Made by a program: the position numbers and the translations under genes. Below the pieces are notes generated by a model. The model made no database searches. It had not been told where the DNA came from and worked only from the letters and a program-made list of their open reading frames with translations. Below are positions 36,378-47,240 of a stretch of 64,000 nucleotides of DNA, one piece after another. The stretch covers positions 62,001 to 126,000 of the forward strand of contig NZ_FWFS01000003.1 in assembly GCF_900172375.1 (NCBI RefSeq), given 5' to 3'. The DNA is from Aquimixticola soesokkakensis. Lineage in GTDB: Bacteria; Pseudomonadota; Alphaproteobacteria; Rhodobacterales; Rhodobacteraceae. Each line of letters begins with the position of its first letter. The stretch's first letter is position 1.

Positions 36378-37811
36378 ATGGACTTTGGTTTCACAACGGC
36401 GGCCTATGTGGTCGCAGCTGTTCTTTTCATCCTGTCGCTGGGCGGTTTGTCGGGTCAGGAAAGCGCCAAACGCGCGGTGTGGTACGGGATTGCGGGCATG
36501 GCGCTTGCAGTTGTCGCCACGCTCTTTGGACCGGGCGCTGGCCTGTGGCTGTTGTCGCTGATCCTCATCGCAGGCGGCGGTCTGATCGGCTGGTATGTGG
36601 CGAAAAAGGTCGAAATGACCGAGATGCCGCAACTGGTCGCCGCCATGCATTCGCTGGTGGGTCTTGCAGCGGTTTTCGTCGGCTACAACGCCCATATCGT
36701 CATGAACAACGTGGCGGGCATGGACGCGCACAGCCTTGAAAACCTAGGCACATTTCCAGCCCTCGTCGCCCATAAAACCGGCGTGGAACTCGCGATCCTC
36801 AAGGTCGAGCTGTTCCTTGGCATCTTCATCGGTGCCGTGACCTTCACCGGCTCGGTGGTGGCATTTGGCAAACTTGCCGGCAAACTCACCTCCAAGGCGC
36901 AAAAGCTGCCCGGTGGGCATATGCTCAATGCAGGCTCTGCCGTGATTTCGGTGCTCTGCCTGATCTGGTACTGCAACACGGGCGCGGTCCTGCCGCTGAT
37001 CATCATGACCCTGTTTGCGCTGTTCATCGGCTACCACCTGATCATGGGCATCGGCGGCGCGGATATGCCGGTCGTGGTCTCCATGCTCAACTCCTACTCG
37101 GGGTGGGCCGCTGCGGCGATCGGTTTCTCGCTCTCCAACGACCTGCTGATCGTGGTCGGCGCGCTGGTCGGCTCTTCGGGCGCGATCCTGTCCTACATCA
37201 TGTGCAAGGCGATGAACCGCTCCTTTGTCTCGGTGATTCTGGGCGGATTTGGCGGCACCACCGGCCCTGCGATGGAAATCGAGGGCGAACAGGTGGCGAT
37301 TGACGTCGATGGCGTGGCCTCGGCCCTCAACGAAGCCGACAGCATCATCATCGTGCCGGGCTACGGCATGGCGGTCGCCCAAGCGCAACAGGCCGTGTCC
37401 GAAATGACCCGCAAGCTGCGTGCCAAGGGCAAGAACGTGCGTTTCGCCATCCACCCCGTGGCAGGCCGCCTGCCCGGTCACATGAACGTGCTGCTCGCAG
37501 AGGCCAAAGTGCCCTATGACATCGTCATGGAAATGGACGAAATCAACGAGGACTTCCCCGACACCGACGTGGTCATCGTCATCGGCTCGAACGACATCGT
37601 GAACCCCGCCGCCCAGGAAGACCCCAACTCCCCCATCGCAGGGATGCCGGTCCTCGAGGTGTGGAAGGCAAAGCAGGTCTTCGTGTCCAAACGCGGCCAA
37701 GGCACCGGCTACTCCGGCATCGAGAACCCGCTGTTCTACAAAGAGAACACGCGCATGTTCTACGGCGACGCCAAAGAAAGCCTCAACGCGCTGCTGCCCA
37801 AGATCGACTGA
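36378..37811 (+). CDS. pntB: NAD(P) transhydrogenase subunit beta
   Basis: Beta subunit (477 aa) with about nine membrane helices in the first ~270 residues and the NADP(H)-binding domain III at the C-terminus. The domain III signature [15 protein letters not shown] is near residues 318-332, and the NADP lid [21 protein letters not shown] lies further on. GGGAG precedes ATG 36378. A strong hairpin terminator follows the stop. With pntA it forms a two-gene operon that supplies NADPH from NADH and the proton gradient that complex I helps to make. Confidence 0.97.
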   Translation: MDFGFTTAAYVVAAVLFILSLGGLSGQESAKRAVWYGIAGMALAVVATLFGPGAGLWLLSLILIAGGGLIGWYVAKKVEMTEMPQLVAAMHSLVGLAAVFVGYNAHIVMNNVAGMDAHSLENLGTFPALVAHKTGVELAILKVELFLGIFIGAVTFTGSVVAFGKLAGKLTSKAQKLPGGHMLNAGSAVISVLCLIWYCNTGAVLPLIIMTLFALFIGYHLIMGIGGADMPVVVSMLNSYSGWAAAAIGFSLSNDLLIVVGALVGSSGAILSYIMCKAMNRSFVSVILGGFGGTTGPAMEIEGEQVAIDVDGVASALNEADSIIIVPGYGMAVAQAQQAVSEMTRKLRAKGKNVRFAIHPVAGRLPGHMNVLLAEAKVPYDIVMEMDEINEDFPDTDVVIVIGSNDIVNPAAQEDPNSPIAGMPVLEVWKAKQVFVSKRGQGTGYSGIENPLFYKENTRMFYGDAKESLNALLPKID

Positions 37812-37833
37812 TCTTCGGCTAGGCTGGAACAGG

Positions 37834-37862
37834 AAAAGGGCGCTCTTTCGGGCGCCCTTTTT
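37834..37862. terminator. Bidirectional terminator between pntB and the Lrp gene
   Basis: A 10-bp stem AAAAGGGCGC/GCGCCCTTTT with an eight-base loop and a T-run on both strands. It lies 22 bases after the pntB stop and 2 bases beyond the stop of the convergent Lrp-type gene, so it can end both transcripts. Confidence 0.88.
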
Positions 37863-37864
37863 GC

Positions 37865-38316
37865 TTAGATCGGTCCGGTGAGGCGTTCCTCGGACAGCAG
37901 GATATTGGCCTCGACGTTGCCCACCCCCGGCAGGGTCATGATCCGGCGGCGCAGCACCCGCTCGAAGTCGGGCAAATCCCGCGCCACGACCCGCAGGCGG
38001 TAGTCAAACAGCCCCAGCGTATGCTGCACGATCTGTACCTCGGGGATCGCGCGCACCGCTCGCTCGAAATCATCGAGCGACACCAACCCCTTGGTCGCCA
38101 GCTTGATGCCGAGGAACACGGTGACGGTAAAACCCAGGGCATCCAGATCCAGTTCGACCCTGCGCCCCGCAAAGACCCCCGCGTCGCGCAACCGCTTGAC
38201 CCTGCGCCAGGCGACCGACTGGTTGATCCCCACCTGCCGCGCCAAGGCCCCCGCCGACAGGCTCGCATCGCGCGACAGGGCGCGCAGGAAATGGCGGTCG
38301 ATGTCATCAAGGTCGA

Positions 38317-38320
<4 letters not shown>
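37865..38320 (-). CDS. Lrp/AsnC family transcriptional regulator, second of a pair
   Basis: A 151-aa regulator with an N-terminal winged helix-turn-helix (LSAGALARQVGINQSVAWRRVKRL, about residues 20-43) and a C-terminal RAM/AsnC ligand-binding domain (residues about 65-140, with HTLGLFDYRLRVVARDLPDFERVL). Members sense amino acids. The start ATG overlaps the upstream Lrp gene stop (ATGA), so the two are made together and could form mixed oligomers. It ends at the shared terminator with pntB. Confidence 0.88.
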
Positions 38321-39947
<1,627 letters not shown>

Positions 39948-39966
39948 GCCGCGTCACCACAAAACG

Positions 39967-39997
39967 AAAAGGGCGTGCCAAGTGGCGCGCCCTTTTT
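39967..39997 (+). terminator. Intrinsic terminator after ilvC
   Basis: AAAAGGGCG-T-GCC pairs with GGC-G-CGCCCTTTT around a four-base loop, with T5 at the end, 20 bases after the ilvC stop. The A-run on its left lets it act on the other strand too, but the convergent glmM ends about 70 bases away. Confidence 0.85.
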
Positions 39998-40031
39998 GAT
40001 CTCACCCCCTACAACCCTGCCACGGCCGTGG

Positions 40032-40058
40032 GTTTCTTTCGGATCTAAATACCCAATT
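40032..40058 (-). repeat. Copy 2 of the repeated element at a convergent gene end
   Basis: On the minus strand it reads TTGGGTATTTAGATCCGAAA followed by GAAAC, about 10 bases after the glmM stop. It differs from copy 1 (26124-26150) at two of 25 positions. Confidence 0.7.
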
Positions 40059-40066
40059 TCAACGCA

Positions 40067-41413
40067 TCAACGCGTGGTCGCTTCGACCGCCTCGACAACG
40101 CTGTCCACAGCAGCCCTCATCAGGGTCTCGTCCTCGCTTTCGGCCATGACGCGGATCAGCGGCTCGGTGCCGGATTTGCGGATCAACAGCCGCCCCTTTC
40201 CAGCCAGCTTGACCTCGGCGTCACGAATGGCCGCTTGCACCTGCGCCGCCTCAAGCGGGGTCTGGCCCGCAGTATAGCGGACGTTTTTCAAAAGCTGGGG
40301 CACCGTGTCAAATTGCTGCGCCAGTTCCGACGCCGGTTTGCCCGTCTGCACCATTGCCGATAGAAACTGCAATCCCGCCAAAAGCCCGTCGCCGGTGGTG
40401 GCATAGTCGCTCATCACAATATGACCCGATTGCTCACCGCCCAGATTGAATCCCCCCGCGCGCATCCGCTCGACCACGTAGCGATCCCCCACGGCTGTAC
40501 GTTCCAGCCGCAGGCCCGCCTCATCCATGCAACGCTCCAGCCCGAGATTGGACATCACCGTGGCCACAAGCGCGCCCCCCTTCAAGCTGCCTGCAGCGGC
40601 CCCCTGTTTGGCAAAGAGCGCCATGATCTGGTCGCCATCGGCCACCCGCCCCTGCGCGTCAAGGATCATCACACGATCCGCGTCACCATCAAGGCAGATC
40701 CCCACATCCGCACCATGCGCCACCACGGTTTGCGCAGCGGTACTCACCGAGGTCGACCCGCAGTTTTCGTTGATATTCTGACCGTTGGGCGTGGTTCCGA
40801 CAGGGATCACCTCCGCGCCCAACTCCCAAAGCACCTCGGGAGCCGCGCGATAGGCCGCGCCATTGGCGCAATCAATCACCACCTTCATCCCCGCCAAAGT
40901 CATCCCGCGCGGCAACGAGGCCTTGATCCGTTCGTTATAGCGAAAGCGCCCGTCGTCGATGCGTTTGGCGCGGCCGATGTTGCGGGCCTGCGCCGGTTCG
41001 ACCCCCTCAAAAACCAAACGCTCGATTTCGGCCTCGGCCTCGTCGGACAGCTTGAATCCGTCCGGCCCGAAGAATTTGATACCATTATCTGCGGCAGGAT
41101 TGTGGGAGGCGGAAATCATCACGCCGACATCCGCCCGCATCGAGGTCGTGAGCATACCCACCGCAGGCGTGGGCACCGGCCCCAGCAAAAACACGTTCAT
41201 CCCCGTCGAGGTAAAGCCGGCCGTCATCGCCGTTTCGAACATGTAACCCGAAAGCCGCGTGTCCTTGCCAATCACCACGCGGTGCGCGGTCGAGCCGTCG
41301 CGGCGAAAGTAGCGCCCGGCGGCCGCGCCCAGTTTCAACGCCATCTCGGCCGTCATCGGATAGGAGTTCGCCGTGCCGCGCACCCCGTCGGTGCCAAAGA
41401 GTTTGCGTGTCAT
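40067..41413 (-). CDS. glmM: Phosphoglucosamine mutase
   Basis: Interconverts glucosamine-6-phosphate and glucosamine-1-phosphate, the step before GlmU (448 aa). The N-terminus [20 protein letters not shown] is diagnostic. The phosphoserine loop is [15 protein letters not shown] (Ser103), the metal loop is LDGDADRVM, and the phosphate-binding C-terminal loop is [15 protein letters not shown] 41413 follows the folP stop by one base; a seven-residue extension is not needed. The folB-folP-glmM order is common in Rhodobacterales. Confidence 0.97.
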   Translation of the reverse strand: MTRKLFGTDGVRGTANSYPMTAEMALKLGAAAGRYFRRDGSTAHRVVIGKDTRLSGYMFETAMTAGFTSTGMNVFLLGPVPTPAVGMLTTSMRADVGVMISASHNPAADNGIKFFGPDGFKLSDEAEAEIERLVFEGVEPAQARNIGRAKRIDDGRFRYNERIKASLPRGMTLAGMKVVIDCANGAAYRAAPEVLWELGAEVIPVGTTPNGQNINENCGSTSVSTAAQTVVAHGADVGICLDGDADRVMILDAQGRVADGDQIMALFAKQGAAAGSLKGGALVATVMSNLGLERCMDEAGLRLERTAVGDRYVVERMRAGGFNLGGEQSGHIVMSDYATTGDGLLAGLQFLSAMVQTGKPASELAQQFDTVPQLLKNVRYTAGQTPLEAAQVQAAIRDAEVKLAGKGRLLIRKSGTEPLIRVMAESEDETLMRAAVDSVVEAVEATTR

Positions 41414-41414
41414 A

Positions 41415-42428
41415 TCAGGCCTTTCCGCTTTCAACGGCCTGCCAGAGGGACAAGGCCTGTCGGGTCTGAGCTATATCATGGACGCGGGTAATCTGAACCC
41501 CCTGCGCGATGCCCGCCAACGCCACGGCCACCGATCCGGCCATCCGGTCGGCGGGGTTTTGCGTATCTGCGATCACGCCGATGAAACGTTTGCGCGATGC
41601 GCCAAGTAAAATCGGGACGCCGAGGCTGTGAAACAGCGATATGCGCGCCAGCAGCGCCAGATTATGCGCCGTGCTTTTGCCAAAACCGATCCCCGGGTCG
41701 GCGATGATCTGATGGCGCGCGATGCCAGCGGCCTGCGCATGGGCGATCCGCGCCTCCAGAAAATCATACACATCAAGCAACACGTCGTCATACTGCGGCG
41801 CGTCCTGCATGGTTTCGGGATCGCCCTGGGCATGCATCAGGCAATAGGGAGCACGGGCTTGCGCGGTGCAGGCCAAAATATCGGGATCGAAGGTGCCCGC
41901 CGCAACATCGTTGACCAAAGTCGCCCCTGCCGCGAGAGCGGCCTGTGCAACCGGCGCTTTGCGGGTGTCGATGGAGATCGCTGTACTGCCCGCGCCGCGA
42001 ATGGCGGCAATCACCGGCACCACGCGGTCGATTTCGGCGTCAACGCTGACCTCTGCGGCTCCGGGGCGGGTGCTTTCGCCCCCGATATCCAGAATATCGG
42101 CGCCCGCTGCCACCATGCCCTGCGCATGCGCGATCGCGGCCTGAGGCTTGTCGAAACGGCCGCCATCGGAAAAACTGTCGGGGGTGACATTGAGGATGCC
42201 CATCAAATTCGGCCGCCCCATGTCAAGGCCGGCGCAATCGGCACGCGGCGCGCTCAACGCCCAAAGCACATCGGGCGCAAGCTCTTTTGCGGCAATAACC
42301 TGCGGCGGCGCGCCACGGCTGAGCACTTCGACCTGCGTGAACCAACCCCAGCCCCCTGCAAGCCTCTGCGCGTCAGCGGGACGCGCGATGTCACATTGAA
42401 CGAGCGGGCGAAAATACTGCGAGCGCAT
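41415..42428 (-). CDS. folP: Dihydropteroate synthase
   Basis: Joins p-aminobenzoate to hydroxymethyl-dihydropterin diphosphate in folate synthesis (337 aa). The TIM-barrel signatures are [27 protein letters not shown], the Asp in [19 protein letters not shown] and [11 protein letters not shown]. About 70 residues before the barrel ([20 protein letters not shown]...) are extra compared with E. coli FolP and resemble the small N-terminal domain seen in other alphaproteobacterial forms. It lies between folB and glmM in one run. Confidence 0.96.
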   Translation of the reverse strand: MRSQYFRPLVQCDIARPADAQRLAGGWGWFTQVEVLSRGAPPQVIAAKELAPDVLWALSAPRADCAGLDMGRPNLMGILNVTPDSFSDGGRFDKPQAAIAHAQGMVAAGADILDIGGESTRPGAAEVSVDAEIDRVVPVIAAIRGAGSTAISIDTRKAPVAQAALAAGATLVNDVAAGTFDPDILACTAQARAPYCLMHAQGDPETMQDAPQYDDVLLDVYDFLEARIAHAQAAGIARHQIIADPGIGFGKSTAHNLALLARISLFHSLGVPILLGASRKRFIGVIADTQNPADRMAGSVAVALAGIAQGVQITRVHDIAQTRQALSLWQAVESGKA

Positions 42429-42458
42429 GCGGCCTCCGAAAGCGGGTCTGCGGCCTCT

Positions 42459-43418
42459 TTAAAGCGCTTGCGCCGCGAGGTCGAGATGCGCGCTCAACGG
42501 CAGGGAGCGTCGCGGGACCTGCGTGTCCTGTGGCGCGCTCTTTGCGCCCGTGTCCTGCCCCAGGATCAACAGTTCGGTCGCTTTTTCTTCGCGCGCAAAC
42601 CATGTCACCAGATCAAGCGGTGCTCCATGGGGGCCATGCGGCGTGTCGAGCACGATTTTTGACGGGGCCCAGACCGACAGCTGGCCGGTTTTCATGGCCC
42701 AGTCCAATTCCGTGCGCGTGGCGCGCACCACGGCCCGCGGATCGCGCGCGCCCAAACGCCACGCGTTCTGCTCGATCGCCAAAAGGTCGATGCGGCGTTG
42801 GGCAGCGCTGGCCTGAACCTGCGGGCGCGGGCCATCCGGCAGCCCCACGGTCAGGATCACCGGACGCGGATCGTGGGCCAGGGCGTCCAGCCAGCCAGAC
42901 AAATGCGGCGAGGCAATCGCGACGTTGTCCAGATAGACCACCAAGGGGCGCGGCGCGGGGGCGATGATTTGGGCCGGCGTGGCACTGGCCCCTTTCGTGC
43001 GCACGATTTCCACGCCCAAAGCGCCGGGGCCGCGATCCAGTTTTTCGATCCGCACGAACACCCGAAAGGCGCGCGGCTCGGCCAGAATGCGCGCAGCGAT
43101 CCGTTCGGCAAGCGTTTCCAGCAGCGCAAGGCGCTCGGCATGGGTTTCAAAATGGATCGCTTCGGTGATGCGGTCGTAGCTGAGAATGCGATCAACGTCA
43201 TCCTCGACGGGGCCGGTGTCGGGCGTGACCTCGACAACCACGTTGAAGTTGATGCGCTGGTTCACCCCGCGTTCGGCCTGAAAGGCCCCGATTTCGACCT
43301 CAAGCATATGATCACGCAGCGAAATACGGTCAAATGGCGCATCGTGACGCGCAGAGCCTGCGGTGGCTGCTGCCCGGGCTTCGGGGTGGTCGAATGCGTG
43401 GCCGATGTCGGAACTCAT
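42459..43418 (-). CDS. folB: Dihydroneopterin aldolase with a large C-terminal extension
   Basis: Residues about 28-145 are the FolB fold: ISLRDHMLEVEIGAFQAERG with the catalytic Glu, then RILSYDRITEAIH and LETLAERIAARIL. It converts dihydroneopterin to hydroxymethyl-dihydropterin. At 319 aa it is about 2.5 times the usual ~120. The remaining ~170 residues (from about LVVYLDNVAIASPHLSGWL to the end) look like an alpha/beta domain that I do not recognise. ATG 43418 was chosen; the frame is open to 43604, but that part is not protein-like. The gap to folP is 30 bases. Confidence 0.9.
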   Translation of the reverse strand: MSSDIGHAFDHPEARAAATAGSARHDAPFDRISLRDHMLEVEIGAFQAERGVNQRINFNVVVEVTPDTGPVEDDVDRILSYDRITEAIHFETHAERLALLETLAERIAARILAEPRAFRVFVRIEKLDRGPGALGVEIVRTKGASATPAQIIAPAPRPLVVYLDNVAIASPHLSGWLDALAHDPRPVILTVGLPDGPRPQVQASAAQRRIDLLAIEQNAWRLGARDPRAVVRATRTELDWAMKTGQLSVWAPSKIVLDTPHGPHGAPLDLVTWFAREEKATELLILGQDTGAKSAPQDTQVPRRSLPLSAHLDLAAQAL

Positions 43419-43537
43419 CGCGGATGTCTCTTGGCTTGCCTCGGGCTGTGCCTGCCCTACCCCAAAAACACGCGCTTGGCCATGCCCGCGCCGTTTCACG
43501 CCAAAAACGGGCGGATCCCCCGCCCAAAGCCCGCCGC

Positions 43538-43559
43538 GGCAACGGCAAAACCCGTTGCC
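43538..43559 (-). terminator. Hairpin after the cell-wall hydrolase gene
   Basis: A perfect 8-bp stem GGCAACGG/CCGTTGCC with a six-base loop, seven bases after the hydrolase stop on the minus strand. No T-run follows, so termination would need a factor. It is in the 148-base gap before folB, which shows no other signal. Confidence 0.4.
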
Positions 43560-43566
43560 TGCCGGC

Positions 43567-44331
43567 TTAGGCCTGTGGCATCCGGTAAAACAGATGGACG
43601 CCAATCGTTGCGGTTTGCGCGAATTGACGCGACCAGCGCGGGTTCACGGCGCGGGTGTGATAATGCGTGGCACCATCGGTCAACACACGCGGTGCCCCGT
43701 CAAGCATGAGGCGGGCCACCTTGCCGACCCGTTCCCAGGCCGCGCGTTCATTCACCTTTTCAGCGAGGCCGTCGCAGGTGTAGGTGAACTGGCACTGGTA
43801 TTTCTTGCCCGTCCCCTGATTGATGACCTTGCAAACGGTCGCGGGGAACTTTGCGCTGCTTGCGCGGTTGAGAATGACTTCGGCAACGGCGAATTGCCCT
43901 TTGACGCTTTCGCCGCGCGCCTCGAAATACAGGGCCTGCGTGAGGCATTCCCACTGCGCATCCCCCGTGGCGATGGGCTGGGCGTCGATGAAGGCGCGGG
44001 TATAGGCAACAACCGGCACCTGCACATCAGCTTCGGGCGTCAAGGGCTGGAAAATACGACGAAAGAGCGATGTGCCCAGGCCGCGCGACATATCGTTCCC
44101 CAGACCCTCGGCGGCCACTCCGGCATCGATCGAGATGTTGGGATCGTTCGAGGCACTCACCGTGACATCCGCCTGTGCAGCGCCCGGCGCAAAGGCAATC
44201 GCGCCCGCCAAAAGCTGGGCACACAGAACGGTTGCCCCGAAGGCACGGCGCAGGCTGGCCGGTGTAAACAGGCTGGCCGGTGTAAACTGTCGCGCGATCG
44301 GCTGGGCCGTGGCTGCGTTAAGGGTCGGCAT
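43567..44331 (-). CDS. SleB-type cell-wall hydrolase, exported
   Basis: A 254-aa exported peptidoglycan hydrolase. A signal sequence (hydrophobic core about residues 31-50, cleavage near AAQA) is followed by a linker and the SleB/hydrolase-2 domain at about 120-250. The catalytic glutamate region is ALYFEARGESVKGQFAVAEVILNR (Glu137/Glu141), and DGATHYHT and two Cys pairs follow. The expected activity is lytic transglycosylase-like cleavage of peptidoglycan. The N-terminal region contains a perfect in-frame duplication of six codons (FTPASL twice, residues 16-27). The frame upstream of the signal core is long and basic; a later start is possible but no good one is seen. Confidence 0.83.
   Translation of the reverse strand: MPTLNAATAQPIARQFTPASLFTPASLRRAFGATVLCAQLLAGAIAFAPGAAQADVTVSASNDPNISIDAGVAAEGLGNDMSRGLGTSLFRRIFQPLTPEADVQVPVVAYTRAFIDAQPIATGDAQWECLTQALYFEARGESVKGQFAVAEVILNRASSAKFPATVCKVINQGTGKKYQCQFTYTCDGLAEKVNERAAWERVGKVARLMLDGAPRVLTDGATHYHTRAVNPRWSRQFAQTATIGVHLFYRMPQA
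44251..44286. repeat. Perfect 18-bp tandem duplication inside the hydrolase gene
   Basis: CAGGCTGGCCGGTGTAAA occurs twice head to tail (44251-44268, 44269-44286). It is in frame and encodes FTPASL-FTPASL just before the signal-peptide core of the cell-wall hydrolase. Confidence 0.95.
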
Positions 44332-44529
44332 AGGTTCCCCCTCCGTTGCGGCCCGCAGATGGGCTCAAGGTGGTCAGATCGGCGCGTCTGCTACATCACA
44401 AAGCGCAATTCGTCCAGCCTGCCTGCCTTTTAATCGGGAATAAAACATGAACAACGTTGCAGAGACTCCCCAGGGGAGACCGCAATATTTCATACAAAAT
44501 TGTGGGAAATCTTGGGGTTAACCTAAACG

Positions 44530-47091
44530 TCAACTTTCGCGTGATTTTATTGCGAGCTGCGCGGCCGCAAGGCGGGCAACGGGCACACGGTAGGGCGAAC
44601 AGGACACATAATCGAATCCATGCGCGCGACAAAAGGCGATAGATTCGGGGTTGCCGCCATGCTCGCCGCAGACCGACAATGTCACCCCCGGATGGCGCGC
44701 CCGCCCGCGCTCGGCCCCGATGGCAAGCAACTCGCCGACCCCCTCGACATCAAGCACGTGGAACGGGTCTTCGGGGTAAACCCCCTGCTGGACGTAGGTG
44801 TTCATAAAGCGCCCCGCATCGTCGCGCGACAGCCCATAGGTCATCTGCGTCAGGTCATTCGTCCCGAAAGACAAAAATGCCGCATTCGCCGCGATATCTC
44901 CGGCCCGAAGCGCCGCGCGCGGCGTCTCGACCATCACGCCGAGGCGATAGGTAAATTGTTTGCCGGTTTCGTTGCGCACCGCCGCCGCCACCGCATCGAT
45001 GCGGGTTTTGACCAGCTCGACCTCGCGTTTGGCCGAAATCAGCGGCACCATGATTTCGGGCACCACAGCCTCACCGCCACGCTGGGTCGAGGCCTCGATG
45101 GTCGCTTCGAAAATCGCCCGCGCCTGCATGTCGTAAATTTCAGGGATGGTGATGCCAAGTCGCACCCCCCGCATTCCCAGCATCGGGTTGAATTCGCTGA
45201 GATATTCGACCCGCCGCGTCACATCCGACAGCGGAAGATCCAGCGCCTCGGCCAATTCGCGCAGCCCCGCGCGGTCGTGGGGCAGGAATTCATGCAAGGG
45301 CGGATCGAACAGCCGGATACAGACAGGCAAGCCCTGCATGATCTGGAACAACTCGATGAAATCAGCCCGCTGCATGGGCAACAGGCGCGACAGGGCCTCG
45401 GCGCGATCCGCCGGTGCCTTGGCAAAAATCATCTCGCGCATCACCGTCAGGCGATCCCCGTCGAAAAACATATGCTCGGTGCGGCACAGCCCGATGCCCT
45501 CGGCGGAGAAATTGCGCGCGGTGGCGGCATCTTTGGGGGTGTCGGCATTGGCGCGCACACCGATGTCGCGAAAACTGTCGGCCCAATCCATCAGCTCGAC
45601 AAAATGATCGTCGAGCGCGGGCGCCAACATATCCGCCTCCCCCGCAAGCACCTGCCCGGTCGTGCCATCGAGGGTGATGATCTCGCCCTCTTTGATGGTC
45701 ACACCACGCGCCGTGGTGAAGGCGTGGCCGCGCATGCTGATGGAAATTTCCGACGCCCCGACCACACAGGGCACGCCAATGCCGCGCGCGATCACAGCCG
45801 CATGCGAGGACATGCCGCCCCGTTCGGTAAGAACGCCCGCGGCGGAATGCATCCCACGAATGTCTTCGGGCGCGGTTTCGCGTCGCACAAGGATACAAGG
45901 CTCGCCCCGCGCGGCAGAGGCCTGCGCGGCGGCGGAGGTAAAGACCGCCTTGCCTGAGGCCCCCCCCGGAGAGGCGGCAATGCCGGTGGTGATCAAGCTG
46001 CGCGAGCCGCGCGGATCGATTTGCGGGTGCAACAATTCCGTAAGCGAGCGGGGCGCGATGCGCGTGACCGCTTCGGATTTCGGGATGATATTGTCGCGCG
46101 CCAGATCAACCGCGACATGCAGGGCCGCGCGCGCCGAACGTTGCACGCGCACCGCGTCAATCAGGGCCAACTTACCGTTTTCAATGGTAAATTCGATCTG
46201 CATTTCTTCGCGCAGCTTCACGCGACAGAGTTTCGAAATACGGACCAGTTCGGCAAAGATCTCGGGACAATCGGCCTCAAGCGACGATCCGCGCTTGTCG
46301 CGCGTCAGAAACATGACCTGTGTCTGAGCGCCTGCTGCCATGGCATCGCGCCCCTGCGCCTGGCGCAGATACCGCCCCTTGATCAGCGGTGCGCCACTGA
46401 CCTCATCGACCAGTTGCATCACCCCCGCGCCGCTTTCCCCCGGCCCAACCCCAAGCGCCATCGCCTGAACGACCAGCCCCAGACCGGCCTCGGCCGGCGC
46501 ACCTTTGGCCTGTCGCAACAGCCGCGCCGTCGTGCCCTCCCACGCGCGCGCCATCGAGCGCAGAACCTCGGCAAGTTGCACGGCAGGTTCTTGGGGAAAG
46601 GGTTCGTCGGTTTCGTCCATATAGGCTGCCAGCGCCGTTTTCAGCGCCGCCGCCGTGGTGGCGTCCTTGTCAAATTCGAACATATCCGGATCAAGGCGGG
46701 CCACGTGAACCGAGTAGGATTGCACAAATCGAAGATACAGCCCATCTGCCGCCTCGGCCCCATGGCTTTGGGTCAATTCGGCATGGCGGGCGTCATTCAT
46801 GCCGACATTCAGCATCGCGCCGGGACCGCCCCAATCGGGATCCTCCGAGGAAGGGCGCACCGAAAGCAGTGGCTTGGTGCCAAAAATGCCGAGCAACGTG
46901 TCGACATCGGTCATCTGCCCGTCCGCGATGCGGTGCACGGCATCAAAGGACAGAGCAACCGTTTCGGGCACCGGAAAATCGAGGCGGATCAAGCGTTGCA
47001 GGCATTTTGCACGCCCGCCATGGGTGTTGACCGCAATCGCGGCCACCCGACGGATTCGCGTGAACCCTTTGAAGTCAACAGCTTGCTGCAT
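44530..47091 (-). CDS. ppdK: Pyruvate, phosphate dikinase-like PEP-utilising enzyme
   Basis: An 853-aa enzyme of the PPDK family, which makes PEP from pyruvate, ATP and phosphate. Domains are an N-terminal ATP-grasp (from about residue 20; LLSVRPSSEDPDWGGPGAML), the swivelling phosphohistidine domain with GGMSSHAAVIARGIGVPCVVG, and the C-terminal PEP/pyruvate TIM barrel with SVCGEHGGNPESIAF and VSCSPYRVPVARLAAAQ. The ATP-grasp part lacks the usual MPGMMDTVLNLG wording (here GGPGAMLNVGMND), so it is a divergent subgroup. ATG 47091 has GGGGGAG seven bases upstream; the extension to 47238 crosses the glyS end and is not used. Confidence 0.88.
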   Translation of the reverse strand: MQQAVDFKGFTRIRRVAAIAVNTHGGRAKCLQRLIRLDFPVPETVALSFDAVHRIADGQMTDVDTLLGIFGTKPLLSVRPSSEDPDWGGPGAMLNVGMNDARHAELTQSHGAEAADGLYLRFVQSYSVHVARLDPDMFEFDKDATTAAALKTALAAYMDETDEPFPQEPAVQLAEVLRSMARAWEGTTARLLRQAKGAPAEAGLGLVVQAMALGVGPGESGAGVMQLVDEVSGAPLIKGRYLRQAQGRDAMAAGAQTQVMFLTRDKRGSSLEADCPEIFAELVRISKLCRVKLREEMQIEFTIENGKLALIDAVRVQRSARAALHVAVDLARDNIIPKSEAVTRIAPRSLTELLHPQIDPRGSRSLITTGIAASPGGASGKAVFTSAAAQASAARGEPCILVRRETAPEDIRGMHSAAGVLTERGGMSSHAAVIARGIGVPCVVGASEISISMRGHAFTTARGVTIKEGEIITLDGTTGQVLAGEADMLAPALDDHFVELMDWADSFRDIGVRANADTPKDAATARNFSAEGIGLCRTEHMFFDGDRLTVMREMIFAKAPADRAEALSRLLPMQRADFIELFQIMQGLPVCIRLFDPPLHEFLPHDRAGLRELAEALDLPLSDVTRRVEYLSEFNPMLGMRGVRLGITIPEIYDMQARAIFEATIEASTQRGGEAVVPEIMVPLISAKREVELVKTRIDAVAAAVRNETGKQFTYRLGVMVETPRAALRAGDIAANAAFLSFGTNDLTQMTYGLSRDDAGRFMNTYVQQGVYPEDPFHVLDVEGVGELLAIGAERGRARHPGVTLSVCGEHGGNPESIAFCRAHGFDYVSCSPYRVPVARLAAAQLAIKSRES

Positions 47092-47116
47092 TGCAGCACT
47101 CCCCCTTTTGGTCTGA

Positions 47117-47146
47117 ACAATAGGCCCCTCTTCGGGCGCCACGCAA
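47117..47146 (-). promoter_or_regulatory. Possible promoter of ppdK
   Basis: On the minus strand TTGCGT (47146-47141), an 18-base spacer and TATTGT (47122-47117) precede the ppdK start by 25 bases. Weak sequence match only. Confidence 0.3.
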
Positions 47147-47202
47147 CGCAGGATTTGAAGCGACCGGGGGAAACTGCGCAAAAGTGATGTAAAGTCGGGA
47201 CA

Positions 47203-47232
47203 ACCCGCAGCACAAAAGGGTGAACTGCGGGT
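47203..47232 (-). terminator. Hairpin after glyS
   Basis: An 8-bp perfect stem (ACCCGCAG/CTGCGGGT) with a 14-base loop begins nine bases after the glyS stop on the minus strand. The following sequence has no strong T-run. It is a plausible end of the gly operon, and it separates it from ppdK. Confidence 0.4.
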
Positions 47233-47240
47233 CGGCATTG

